A stretch of 64,000 nt of DNA from Timaviella obliquedivisa GSE-PSE-MK23-08B (GCA_019358855.1 JAHHII010000004.1:310001-374000), one strand, 5' to 3'. Numbered from the stretch's first letter, positions 46,346 to 54,530 are shown. A program made the numbers and translations. Notes: generated by a model not told the origin, from the sequence alone.

Positions 46346-47056
46346 ATGACGGCAGAAATTGATCCCGTGAAACTGATGAAGCAAGAGGTTGGCAGGGCTG
46401 CTGCTAGCTGGGTCAAGTCAGGGTCGATTGTGGGACTAGGCACAGGGTCAACGACGGCATTTGCTATTCAGTTTCTGGGCGATCGCCTTAAATCGGGCGA
46501 ACTCACCGACATTAAGGGCATCCCCACTTCTTTTCAAGCCTCAATGCTGGCAAAACAATACGGCATTCCCCTCATCACCCTCGATGATGCCGATCGCATT
46601 GACGTTGCCATTGATGGAGCCGATGAAGTCGATCCACAAAAAAATCTAATCAAAGGCGGCGGCGCGGCGCATACCCGCGAGAAGGTGATAGATGCCTTAG
46701 CAGATCTATTTATTGTAGTGGTGGATAGCTCTAAGCTAGTGACCCAACTGGGGACAACTTTTGCGCTGCCTGTTGAAGTCTTACCCATGGCAGTAGCTCC
46801 AGTGACAAGAGCGATCGCCAAGCTAGGCGGCAAGTCGGAGTTGCGCATGGGCATCAAAAAAGATGGCCCTGTGATTACCGACCAGGGCAACATGGTCTTG
46901 GATGTAGATTTTGGGGCGATCGAGAACCCGGTTGAACTAGAGAAAACTCTCAATAACATTCCTGGCGTACTGGAAAACGGTTTGTTTGTGGGTGTGACAG
47001 ATGTCGTTTTGGTGGGTGAAGTGAAGGATGGACAAGCAACGGTGAGAGAGCTTTAG
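46346..47056 (+). CDS. rpiA: Ribose-5-phosphate isomerase A
   Basis: A ~236-residue RpiA for the Calvin and pentose phosphate pathways. Motifs [36 protein letters not shown] and [10 protein letters not shown] cover the active site, with the catalytic Asp and Glu of GADEVD present. The ATG at 46346 follows AAGGAG closely; an upstream extension to 46322 is not needed. It looks monocistronic. Confidence 0.96.
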   Translation: MTAEIDPVKLMKQEVGRAAASWVKSGSIVGLGTGSTTAFAIQFLGDRLKSGELTDIKGIPTSFQASMLAKQYGIPLITLDDADRIDVAIDGADEVDPQKNLIKGGGAAHTREKVIDALADLFIVVVDSSKLVTQLGTTFALPVEVLPMAVAPVTRAIAKLGGKSELRMGIKKDGPVITDQGNMVLDVDFGAIENPVELEKTLNNIPGVLENGLFVGVTDVVLVGEVKDGQATVREL

Positions 47057-47116
47057 AGGTTGGGACAAAATGGGATAGCTAAGAGGTCTATCCCACAGTT
47101 CCGAATACTTCTAAAT

Positions 47117-48166
47117 TCACGCCTGTTTCGAGAAATGCCCATTGCCGTTCAGTTGCTTTGCCAACTGCAAACTTTTTAGTCCATATTCGATCGCTTCTAA
47201 AACCCGCACGACTCCTGTAGTATTGACCATTTCCACTGCTTTTCCGGCTCGTTGAGCCGATTGCATTGCCTTATCCGTTAACTTATGGCTGGTATATCCT
47301 GTCACTACTAAAACTAAATCAGCTTTGCAAATATGGCTCTCGGCTTGTTCTGCCAGTTGCGGCCCTGCTTGCGCAGTACACCAAACCAGGTTGACGTTAG
47401 ATTCACGCAAGCGGTTACGGATCGAGGTTTCTAGGCGATCGTGTCCGCCAAAAATGACAACTTTGCCTTCCAGTACGCCGTAAGGATTGGGGCGTTTTTC
47501 GGTAGTGCGATGACGCACCCGAGGTTGCACATCCGGGGCGCGATCGACGCGGGCGCGGTTCTCCAAAGCCTTGTTGTAAATAAAAGAGAGGGTTTGTTCG
47601 TGGCTGCCCCTCAGTCGAGCAACAGGGCCTTCTTCGCTATGTCCATTGATTTGGTTAATCAGGGCATCGACAACTTCTTCAAGGGCACCGATCGCTTTCA
47701 GGTCGTGAATATGGACGCGGATGGCAATAGAAGTGTCTGTGGCACTATAGAAATCAACTTGCTCGGCAATCATTTCTAGCAAATCTGCCTTTAAGCCTTG
47801 CCGCCATCGGTTAGTTTGCTCTGTAATTCTTTCATCCAGTAATCGCTCTTCGTTCAGAATCATTTGGCGATCGACAATTTGCGAGGCTAGTAAAGGAGCA
47901 TCCGCTAACTTTTGTCGTAAATCTGTTGCCTTCGCCTCTAGCTTTTGCTTAGTAGTACTTTCGACAAAATCTTCGTTGGTTAGCTTTGCCAACATTTCTT
48001 CAATTTGTAGCAAAAGTGGTTCTAACCGAGCTTGAATGCGAGTAATTTCCTGACTAACTTGTTCCTCTCTCTGTTGCTGAAGGCGGTTCTCTTCTAGCTC
48101 TATTTTGGCGAGGGAGAGTAAATCTTGAACAGAGTTTTCTAAGTCATCTAATTCAGATATATCCAT
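47117..48166 (-). CDS. Coiled-coil protein with C-terminal DUF2325 domain
   Basis: A ~349-residue protein. Residues 1-150 are a Glu/Gln-rich coiled coil; the C-terminal ~100 residues (KVVIFGGHDRLETSIRNRLR ... ADLVLVVTGYTSHKLTDKAM) are a Rossmann-like DUF2325 domain. DUF2325 proteins are widespread and uncharacterised; a nucleotide- or DNA-related function has been guessed from the fold. The ATG at 48166 is preferred over 48205. No membrane segment is seen. Confidence 0.82.
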   Translation of the reverse strand: MDISELDDLENSVQDLLSLAKIELEENRLQQQREEQVSQEITRIQARLEPLLLQIEEMLAKLTNEDFVESTTKQKLEAKATDLRQKLADAPLLASQIVDRQMILNEERLLDERITEQTNRWRQGLKADLLEMIAEQVDFYSATDTSIAIRVHIHDLKAIGALEEVVDALINQINGHSEEGPVARLRGSHEQTLSFIYNKALENRARVDRAPDVQPRVRHRTTEKRPNPYGVLEGKVVIFGGHDRLETSIRNRLRESNVNLVWCTAQAGPQLAEQAESHICKADLVLVVTGYTSHKLTDKAMQSAQRAGKAVEMVNTTGVVRVLEAIEYGLKSLQLAKQLNGNGHFSKQA

Positions 48167-48382
48167 AAACTTTAAGTAAAGTAATGTGTAGTTAATAACA
48201 TTCAATGATTGTATGCAGCATAGCTAACAGCAGTTCCTAACGGGCTGAAGTTTAGATAGTTTCTCTATTATTGCTACTTTTAAAGGGGATAAATATCGAG
48301 GTTCTTTAGAATATCACTTTGACCCCTGACTTTTTTGACTGGTCAATTTCCTCCTTTGTAACTCCTTTCTTAACTCCTTAAT

Positions 48383-49564
48383 ATGCAATACCGAAGATTT
48401 GGGCGTACTGAGTTGCTAATGCCTGTTTTCTCTTGTGGCGGAATGCGTTACCAGTACAAATGGCAAGATTTGCCTCAGCAGGATGTCCCACTCGACAATC
48501 AGGCAAATTTAGAAGCAACGATCCGGCGATCGCTTGAGGTGGGCATCAACCATATCGAAACCGCCAGAGGATACGGATCTTCAGAAATGCAGCTTGGTGA
48601 GATTCTACCCAAGCTACCGCGCGAAAAACTCATTGTTCAAACCAAAATCTCTCCTAGCGCAGATGCAGCCGCATTTCGCAGCACGTTCGACCAGTCTTTG
48701 GCTTATCTGAAGCTCGACTCTATAGATCTGTTGGGGTTGCATGGTATTAACACCCCCGAATTGCTGGAATATAGTCTTCGTCCTGGTGGCTGTTTAGAGG
48801 TAGCGCGTCAGCTTCGGGCGCAGGGTAAGGTGAGATTCATCGGGTTTTCGACCCACGCTTCTCCAGCAGTCATTCAGCAGGCGATCGCCACGGATGCTTT
48901 CGACTACATCAATTTGCATTGGTACTACATTAATCAAACCAATTGGGGGGCGATCGCCGCTGCTAATCGGCATGATATGGGGGTGTTTATTATCAGCCCC
49001 TCAAACAAAGGCGGAATGCTTGAAAATCCACCCCAAAGGCTAGTCGATTTATGCGCGCCTCTTAGCCCCATGGTGTTCAACGATCTGTTTTGTCTGAGTC
49101 GTCCGCAAATTCATACGCTTAGCATCGGCGCTGCCCGCCCTCAAGATTTTGACGAACATCTCAAAACCCTAGATTTATTGGATCACGTTGAGGAAGTATT
49201 GCCACCCATTTTGCAACGGTTGGAGCAGGCAATGATTGATCAGTTTGGCGAGGCTTGGGCTAAAACTTGGCAGGTCGGCTTGCCCAGCTACGAGCAAACA
49301 CCAGGAAATATCAACATTCCAGTGGTCTTGATGCTGCGGAATTTGGCGATCGCCTACGACATGATGGACTACGGCAAAATGCGCTACAACCTGCTGACTA
49401 ATGCTGGGCATTGGTTCCCTGGCGCAAATGCGAGTCGGGCAACAGAGCTTGATTTGCGCCCCAGTTTGGTACATAGCCCCCATGCTGAGGCAATTCCAGA
49501 GGCGTTAATGGATGCCCATCGGCTGCTAGCCGGTGAGACCGTGAAAAGGTTATCACAGCAGTAG
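48383..49564 (+). CDS. Aldo/keto reductase with degenerate Fe-S domain
   Basis: A 393-residue paralogue of the reductase at 965-2086. The barrel is well conserved (MQYRRFGRTELLMPVFSCGG, HIETARGYGSSEMQLGE, IISPSNKGGMLENP). The C-terminal domain still aligns (INIPVVLMLRNLAIAYDMMD, then NAGHWFPG), but all eight cluster cysteines of the relative are missing; in the second cluster region there is ATELDLRPSLVHSPH. It therefore should not bind [4Fe-4S] clusters. The stop is three bases from the convergent molybdoenzyme gene. Confidence 0.88.
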   Translation: MQYRRFGRTELLMPVFSCGGMRYQYKWQDLPQQDVPLDNQANLEATIRRSLEVGINHIETARGYGSSEMQLGEILPKLPREKLIVQTKISPSADAAAFRSTFDQSLAYLKLDSIDLLGLHGINTPELLEYSLRPGGCLEVARQLRAQGKVRFIGFSTHASPAVIQQAIATDAFDYINLHWYYINQTNWGAIAAANRHDMGVFIISPSNKGGMLENPPQRLVDLCAPLSPMVFNDLFCLSRPQIHTLSIGAARPQDFDEHLKTLDLLDHVEEVLPPILQRLEQAMIDQFGEAWAKTWQVGLPSYEQTPGNINIPVVLMLRNLAIAYDMMDYGKMRYNLLTNAGHWFPGANASRATELDLRPSLVHSPHAEAIPEALMDAHRLLAGETVKRLSQQ

Positions 49565-49566
49565 CA

Positions 49567-50283
49567 CTAGACTCCGCCAAACCACTCGTAGCCGAAATCT
49601 TCCCAATATCCTTTTTTAGAGGGTAATTGAGAAATGAAGGTAATTTCCGTGACCCATTTACTCTGTTTGTAGCCCAGCTTAACGGGAGAGGCTAATCGCA
49701 ATGGGGCACCATTATCTACTGATAAAGGTTGCCCATTTTTTTGATATACCATCAGGGTTTGGGGATGGAGCGCCGAGGCAAGATCCCAGCTTTCGTAGTA
49801 ACCATCGGCAGATTTAAAGTAGACGTAGCGAGCGCTGGATTTGGGCTGAACCAGAGCCGCAAGATCCTGTAACCGAACGCCACCCCATTGCACGATCGCC
49901 GCCCAACCCTCGACACATACATGTTGAATTACCATGGAGGTGAACGCTAGTTTTTGCAAATCTGCCAAGCTCAACTGCAAAGGATTGGCGACTTCTCCAG
50001 CGATCGCCAATTGAAACTTGGCGGGATCGATCTGGGGTGCTTTATCAAAGGTATTAATGAGAAGTTTATCCGGTTCGATCGCGCTGAGCGGATATTCTGG
50101 GGTAGGTTTTTGGGTAAGCAGTAAAGATTCGATCGCTTGGTTGAGCGGCTCAGTGGCTTGACCCACTTCATTGGAAAATAAACTGGTGCCGCATCCATTC
50201 AGCAGCAGACCCAGCCCAGATAGCCCAGAAAGTTGCAGCAAGTGACGGCGAGAAAGAGTGCGTTTCGGTAGAATCAGGCTCAT
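49567..50283 (-). CDS. Molybdopterin-dependent oxidoreductase, sulfite-oxidase fold, MsrP-like
   Basis: A ~238-residue exported molybdoenzyme. The N-terminus has a Tat-like SRRHLLQLSG followed by a lipobox ending LLLNGC, so it is probably a Tat lipoprotein. The Mo-ligating Cys is in VIQHVCVEGWAAIVQWGG, like the CVE(A/G)W of MsrP (YedY). ARYVYFKSADGYYESWDL and GAPLRLASPVKLGYKQSKWV are further family motifs. The ATG at 50283 is chosen since it starts just before the signal; a TTG at 50349 overlaps the cytochrome gene. It may reduce protein methionine sulfoxide, with electrons from the b-type cytochrome encoded upstream. Last gene of the six-gene operon. Confidence 0.85.
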   Translation of the reverse strand: MSLILPKRTLSRRHLLQLSGLSGLGLLLNGCGTSLFSNEVGQATEPLNQAIESLLLTQKPTPEYPLSAIEPDKLLINTFDKAPQIDPAKFQLAIAGEVANPLQLSLADLQKLAFTSMVIQHVCVEGWAAIVQWGGVRLQDLAALVQPKSSARYVYFKSADGYYESWDLASALHPQTLMVYQKNGQPLSVDNGAPLRLASPVKLGYKQSKWVTEITFISQLPSKKGYWEDFGYEWFGGV

Positions 50284-50341
50284 GATTTTGTGGGGGCGAT
50301 CGGTGAGTGGAGACAATTGCAAGCAGGTGATTATGAGAAAA

Positions 50342-50947
50342 CTAGACAAACATTGATTTGATTAAACGAGTGCCGCCAACCCTTAGGGCAAATAAGGAAT
50401 GAACCAGAGTAAACAAAAGAACCGTAGGCACTGTAATAAAGTGAACGGTTCGTAAGGTTTGCCAGTTTCCAAATAGTGCGGCAAGCCAATACAGTTGAAC
50501 AGGTTTATACATTGCCAGACCACTGGCGATCGCCAATATGAGAATTGGAATAATCAGGGTATAAATTAGCCGATGCCAGGCATAGTTTTTACGCTTTACA
50601 TTTTCGCTCACTCGGATCGCTTTGACATCACTAGAGCTCGCAAATCGTCGTTGCCAACGGCGGCTAATAAAAACATATAAACCGTAGCCCAAGAGATTGA
50701 GGGAATAGATCCACATCACCGCAAAATGCCAGTCCCGTCCCCCTCCCAGCCAGCCACCGAGTAGAAATAAATTGGGAAAACGCCAACCACCCCGACTACC
50801 AAACACAGGATTGGCATTATAAATTTGCAGTCCGCTGCTAATCATTAAGAGCAAACTAATAATGTTCACCCAATGAAATGTTTTTGCCAAAATAGTTTGG
50901 CTAGGAGTTGGTAGTGCTTTCTTGCGGGCAGGAGTTGCTGAAGTCAT
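50342..50947 (-). CDS. Membrane b-type cytochrome (cytochrome b561/thiosulfate-reductase-like)
   Basis: A 201-residue protein with four predicted transmembrane helices (around residues 25-45, 75-95, 125-145 and 165-185). Histidines suitable as heme ligands occur in AKTFHWVNIISLLL, RDWHFAVMW, WHRLIYTLI and TVHFITV plus LVHSLF. The family donates quinol electrons to exported molybdoenzymes. Position next to the MsrP-like gene suggests that it replaces the MsrQ subunit. It starts 30 bp after msrA on the same strand. Confidence 0.83.
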   Translation of the reverse strand: MTSATPARKKALPTPSQTILAKTFHWVNIISLLLMISSGLQIYNANPVFGSRGGWRFPNLFLLGGWLGGGRDWHFAVMWIYSLNLLGYGLYVFISRRWQRRFASSSDVKAIRVSENVKRKNYAWHRLIYTLIIPILILAIASGLAMYKPVQLYWLAALFGNWQTLRTVHFITVPTVLLFTLVHSLFALRVGGTRLIKSMFV

Positions 50948-50977
50948 AATAATGAGTCAGAGAGATGGATAAAAAAT

Positions 50978-51688
50978 TTATCTTACTTTGTTCTTATATA
51001 GTGTGGGAAACTGGACTTGAAGATTTTTGAGTTTAGGTAAATCGTGAATTACAACATAAGGATAAGCTGGATTGCGATCGATGAAATCTTGGTGATATTC
51101 TTCGGCTTCATAAAACCCATTTAAAGGCGTAACTTGGGTGGCAATCGCACCCTTAAAAATCTTTGCCTCATTAAGTTGCTCGATATAGGCTTTCGTGATC
51201 TGCTGCTGCTCGGAGTTAGCAAAAAAGACAGCCGAACGATATTGGGTGCCAGAGTCAGGGCCTTGACGATTCAGTTGAGTTGGATCGTGGGCAACAGCAA
51301 AGTAAACTTTGAGTAACTGTCCGTAGGAAATCTGCGTAGGATCGTAGGTGATTTTTACTGCCTCAGCGTGCTCCGTGCTGCCAGAACTGACCGCGTCGTA
51401 GTTTGCGCTTTTAGCGTCACCTCCCGCAAAACCTGAGACAACATTAGAAACTCCCTTGAGATGTTCAAACACGGCTTCTACACCCCAAAAACATCCACCT
51501 GCGAATACTACAGTTTGTTCTCCTTGCACATTTGAGGGAACGGTTTTCGGATCAGGAAAGTTTACTGTTGCGATCGCGCTTGGAGAACTCAATGTTGTTC
51601 GAGATCCGCTATAAAGCGCGATCGCAGTAACAGAAAGCAGGGACAGAGTCACAATGAAATAGCGCGATCGCAGAATAGAAACTGACAC
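50978..51688 (-). CDS. msrA: Exported peptide-methionine (S)-S-oxide reductase
   Basis: A 236-residue MsrA with an N-terminal signal anchor (FIVTLSLLSVTAIALYSGS). The catalytic Cys is in VVFAGGCFWGVEAVFEHLKG; GSTEHAEAV, GTQYRSAVFF and EEYHQDF are also present. It reduces the S-epimer of methionine sulfoxide in the envelope. Most MsrA proteins are cytosolic, so the leader is notable. It lies between ccdA (16 bp upstream) and the cytochrome gene. Reductant should come from the TlpA-like thioredoxin and CcdA. Confidence 0.93.
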   Translation of the reverse strand: MSVSILRSRYFIVTLSLLSVTAIALYSGSRTTLSSPSAIATVNFPDPKTVPSNVQGEQTVVFAGGCFWGVEAVFEHLKGVSNVVSGFAGGDAKSANYDAVSSGSTEHAEAVKITYDPTQISYGQLLKVYFAVAHDPTQLNRQGPDSGTQYRSAVFFANSEQQQITKAYIEQLNEAKIFKGAIATQVTPLNGFYEAEEYHQDFIDRNPAYPYVVIHDLPKLKNLQVQFPTLYKNKVR

Positions 51689-51704
51689 AGGCGTAGGCTC
51701 CTCT

Positions 51705-52388
51705 TTAAAGCAACGGGTTTGGAAAAAATGGCGCTAGCCAAAGTTGAATTTGCACATCCCAGCCCAAAAGAATAGCGATCGCCGTTATCACCACGATTAC
51801 ACCTCCAACTCGCTGTAATGTTGCACTGTAGGCACGAATCTTAAGAAGTTGGCGGCTGAGGGTGCGTCCTCCATAGGCGATCGCTAACAAGGGCAAGGCT
51901 GCCCCAATGCCGTAAACCAACAATAAGCGAAATGCACCTAATATTTGATGATCGACAGCGGCTAATATCAAAATGCTGCCTAGAATGGGTCCAGCGCAAG
52001 GTGTCCAGAGGAAGCCCAGTTGGGTGCCTAGCCAAAACTCGCCCAACAGTCCGGGGGACGCAGACGATTGAAATCGCTGAATGCGAAGCACACTGAATAC
52101 GCGATCGCTCCAATGGGGAAAGATTGCCAACACTCCTAAAACTAACAAGAGGACGATCGCGCCTAGCCGAATGCCATTAGCTAACCCGGTCAACCAGCTT
52201 GCAGTGATGCCTAACAAACTTCCTGCTACCGCAAACCCGCTCACTAAACCCGACACTAGCACAACCGGAGCGTAGGGATGAGCTTGCAGCGATCGCCCCA
52301 CAATAATCGGCAAAATTGGCAAGACGCAAGGTGAAAGAACAGTCAGAACTCCTGCCAACAATGCTAAACCCAGGGGCAACGTCGTCAT
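51705..52388 (-). CDS. ccdA: Cytochrome c biogenesis/thiol transporter CcdA-type
   Basis: A 227-residue polytopic protein with six predicted helices. The paired thiols that carry electrons across the membrane are in LSPCVLPILP and WTPCAGPILGS. CcdA passes reducing power from cytosolic thioredoxin to an exported thioredoxin-like partner, here most likely the product of the gene three bases upstream. The operon context points to supply of MsrA rather than, or besides, cytochrome maturation. Confidence 0.9.
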   Translation of the reverse strand: MTTLPLGLALLAGVLTVLSPCVLPILPIIVGRSLQAHPYAPVVLVSGLVSGFAVAGSLLGITASWLTGLANGIRLGAIVLLLVLGVLAIFPHWSDRVFSVLRIQRFQSSASPGLLGEFWLGTQLGFLWTPCAGPILGSILILAAVDHQILGAFRLLLVYGIGAALPLLAIAYGGRTLSRQLLKIRAYSATLQRVGGVIVVITAIAILLGWDVQIQLWLAPFFPNPLL

Positions 52389-52391
52389 GAA

Positions 52392-52988
52392 TTAGCCTTC
52401 CTGAAGAAGCTGACGAATGGTTTTCTCAGTTTCGTCATAGGCTCCTTCGCCAATGTGGTCATAGCGTACTGTACCTTGGCGATCGGCTAAATAAAGCTGG
52501 GGCCAGTAGCCATTGTCGTAAGCTTTCCAGGTTTTGAAGTCGTTATCTAAGGGCACAGGATAAGTAATCTGGTATTGTTGCAATGCCTTTTGAACATTGC
52601 GGGGTTCTCGCTCAAAGGCAAACTCTGGCGTGTGAATACCCACTACTTTCAACCCCTGAGCAGCATATTGCTGATGCCATTGAACGATGTAAGGCAACGT
52701 TCGTTGACAGTTGATGCAAGCAAACGTCCAAAACTGAATGAGCACAACGCTACCATCCAGATCAGCAACCGTTAAGGGCGAACCATTCAGCCACTCACTA
52801 ATGCCCTGAAATTCAGGTAAGGTTCTTCCTTCCTTAGGCACTGGGCTAGAAGCTAGGGCAGGAGTGGTGGATGCAGGAGTGGTAGATGTAGATATTTTTT
52901 GGCAACTAGGAGCCAATGTTGCAGTACTGGCTCCTAGCAATCCCAACCCCAAATACCTGAGTAATTGTCGTCGTTGAAGACTTGCCAT
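52392..52988 (-). CDS. TlpA-like exported thioredoxin
   Basis: A ~198-residue redoxin. The N-terminus LQRRQLLRYLGLGLLGASTA resembles a Tat leader and ends in a lipobox (LAPSC), suggesting a Tat lipoprotein. The thioredoxin-fold active site is WTFACINCQRTLPYIV (CXXC), after VVLIQFW, with LKVVGIHTPEFAFE and WPQLYLADRQG. CcdA is encoded three bases downstream, so the pair should deliver electrons to envelope substrates such as MsrA. The ATG at 52988 has AGGAAA upstream; longer frames reach into the preceding gene. Confidence 0.88.
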   Translation of the reverse strand: MASLQRRQLLRYLGLGLLGASTATLAPSCQKISTSTTPASTTPALASSPVPKEGRTLPEFQGISEWLNGSPLTVADLDGSVVLIQFWTFACINCQRTLPYIVQWHQQYAAQGLKVVGIHTPEFAFEREPRNVQKALQQYQITYPVPLDNDFKTWKAYDNGYWPQLYLADRQGTVRYDHIGEGAYDETEKTIRQLLQEG

Positions 52989-53001
52989 CTTTTTTGATTT
53001 C

Positions 53002-53409
53002 CTAAGGGTTAGTTGCTGGGCTGGGAGACATAGCATCACCCTTCATTGCGTCGCCTTGCATCGCATCATTCTTCATGGCATCATTCTTCATTGCGTCACC
53101 CTTCATTGCATCACCCTTCATTGCGTCACCCTTCATCGCATCATTCTTCATCGCATCATTCTTCATCGCGTCGCCTTGCATCGCGTCACCCTTCATCGCA
53201 TCATTCTTCATCGCGTCGCCTTGCATCGCGTCACCCTTCATCGCATCATTCTTCATTGCGTCGCCTTGCATCGCGTCACTTGGAGCCGCACCAGATGCAG
53301 GGCTGCTGGGGGCGGATTGGGTGCTAGTCGGTACGTTGCTGGAGCAGCTTGCGAGGGTAGCGGCTGCTAACACTAAACCTGTGACTAAGCCAATGATTTT
53401 GAAGTTCAT
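53002..53409 (-). CDS. Methionine-rich pentapeptide-repeat lipoprotein
   Basis: A 135-residue exported protein. The signal peptide ends in a lipobox (LAAATLASC, Cys22). After a Ser/Pro linker, residues 45-129 are 17 tandem pentapeptides DAM(K/Q)(G/N), the last being DAMSP. This gives one Met every five residues and about 15% Met in the mature chain. It resembles the pentapeptide MXKDX repeat proteins known to annotators, which have no established function. It is the first gene of the operon with thioredoxin, CcdA, MsrA, cytochrome and MsrP-like genes, so its methionines may be an oxidant sink. Such repetition is prone to copy-number change. Confidence 0.85.
   Translation of the reverse strand: MNFKIIGLVTGLVLAAATLASCSSNVPTSTQSAPSSPASGAAPSDAMQGDAMKNDAMKGDAMQGDAMKNDAMKGDAMQGDAMKNDAMKNDAMKGDAMKGDAMKGDAMKNDAMKNDAMQGDAMKGDAMSPSPATNP
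53023..53277. repeat. 17 x 15-bp coding tandem repeat
   Basis: These are the codons of the DAM(K/Q)(G/N) array. The order QG-KN-KG recurs, so there is also a 45-bp higher-order unit at the N-terminal side. The opposite strand is open in several frames merely because of the repeat. Confidence 0.9.
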
Positions 53410-53614
53410 GTCTTTTGTGCCTTATGGGTGAGTAGAGATGGTGAGTAAGCCGCAATGTCTTTTGACATTCCGATAGTAGGCTTTTGTCCTAGAGATTCTC
53501 TGAGGAACACTTAATGATTAGCTGAGAAAATCCAGACAAATAAATGAGAAAACTGAGAAAGATGACTCTAATAGGGCTGATAAAATGGCAGCAATGCTCT
53601 CAGGAAGTTTACTG

Positions 53615-53740
53615 ATGTTCTCACTAACAATTCAAAACTTGGAAAAATTGCAGATGCAAAACCCGTCTTACCGAATGGAATTAGTCGATGGGAGCATTGT
53701 AGATATTTCGATACTGCCTGATTTGCTGCCAAAGTGCTGA
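53615..53740 (+). pseudogene. Uma2 family N-terminal fragment
   Basis: A 41-residue frame starting MFSLTIQNLEKLQMQNPSYR and continuing MELVDGSIV matches the N-terminus of Uma2 proteins (helix, then RxELVDGxIV). It then reads DISILPDLLPKC and stops. The nuclease core is absent, so this is a remnant after a deletion. It lies in the otherwise empty 53410-53786 gap, upstream of the acetyltransferase. Confidence 0.65.
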
Positions 53741-53786
53741 GGTCGGATTACTGAACCGGAGTTGCTTGTATTTAAGGAAGACGAAA

Positions 53787-54353
53787 ATGTTTCTTTATAA
53801 AGTTGATGATGAGGTGGAATTAGGCTTACTTCAACATCACTATTCCCAGCAATTGTTTACTCTAGTTGATCAAAATCGGGTTTACCTCAGAGAGTGGTTG
53901 AACTGGGTAGATGGAACGAAAACGATCGCTGATACGGAATTGTTTGTTGGGCGATCGCTGCAACGGTTTGCAAACAATAATGGAGTGACTTGCGGAATTT
54001 GGTATCGCCGGGAGTTATGCGGCTGTATTGATTTGCATGAAGTGAATTGGAGCGATCGCAAGAGTTCAATTGGCTATTGGTTAGTGGCACCGCTGCAAGG
54101 AAAGGGCATTATGACACGGGCTTGCAATGGCTTAATGCGCTATGGCTTTGATGAATTAAACCTGCACCGCATCGTGATTTATGTAGCCGCTGAAAACTTT
54201 AAGAGCCGTGCCATTCCTGAACGATTGGGATTTCAGCAAGACGGAGTGTTGCGGCAGTCAATTTGGATGTACGATCGCTTTCTCGATTTAGTCGTATACA
54301 GCCTGTTGGCAAGTGAATGGAACGCTCAGAAGCCTGCCACCGTTCGCCAGTAG
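53787..54353 (+). CDS. GNAT acetyltransferase, RimJ/RimL-like
   Basis: A ~188-residue N-acetyltransferase. The acetyl-CoA region is SIGYWLVAPLQGKGIMTRAC, followed by LNLHRIVIYVAAENFKSRAI and RLGFQQDGVLRQS, as in ribosomal-protein-Ser and related RimL-type enzymes. It probably acetylates an N-terminus or amino group; the target is unknown. The ATG at 53787 follows AAGGA at eight bases. Confidence 0.88.
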   Translation: MFLYKVDDEVELGLLQHHYSQQLFTLVDQNRVYLREWLNWVDGTKTIADTELFVGRSLQRFANNNGVTCGIWYRRELCGCIDLHEVNWSDRKSSIGYWLVAPLQGKGIMTRACNGLMRYGFDELNLHRIVIYVAAENFKSRAIPERLGFQQDGVLRQSIWMYDRFLDLVVYSLLASEWNAQKPATVRQ

Positions 54354-54401
54354 CAAGTACATAAGTGTTGGCGCTGCTGAATTGCGATATGAAAATCATG
54401 T

Positions 54402-54530
54402 TCCCCTGCCCTCGCAGGGAAGGGGCTAGGGGTTAGGTTTCGACAACGTAGCGAGACAGACCTCTCCCTAAATCCCTCTCCTAAAGGAAAGGGACTTTGA
54501 AGGATTTATATTTTGATTTAGCAATGCCTT
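54402..54530. repeat. Dispersed repeat, short copy (related to 10996-11213)
   Basis: The order of CCCTCGCAGGGAAGGGG, GACAACGTAGCGAGACAGAC, CCCTCTCCTAAAGGAAAGGG and ATTTAGCAATGCCT parallels the long copy. The CCCTCGCAGGG block is itself a hairpin. Families of this type, with paired CCCTCTCC/GGAGAGGG blocks, are common between cyanobacterial genes. Confidence 0.7.

Noticed and set aside
53046-53431. Open frames on the plus strand opposite the Met-rich repeat, rich in His, Ser or Ile
   Set aside because: They exist in three frames only because the 15-bp repeat lacks stops on that strand; there is no start signal or family match.
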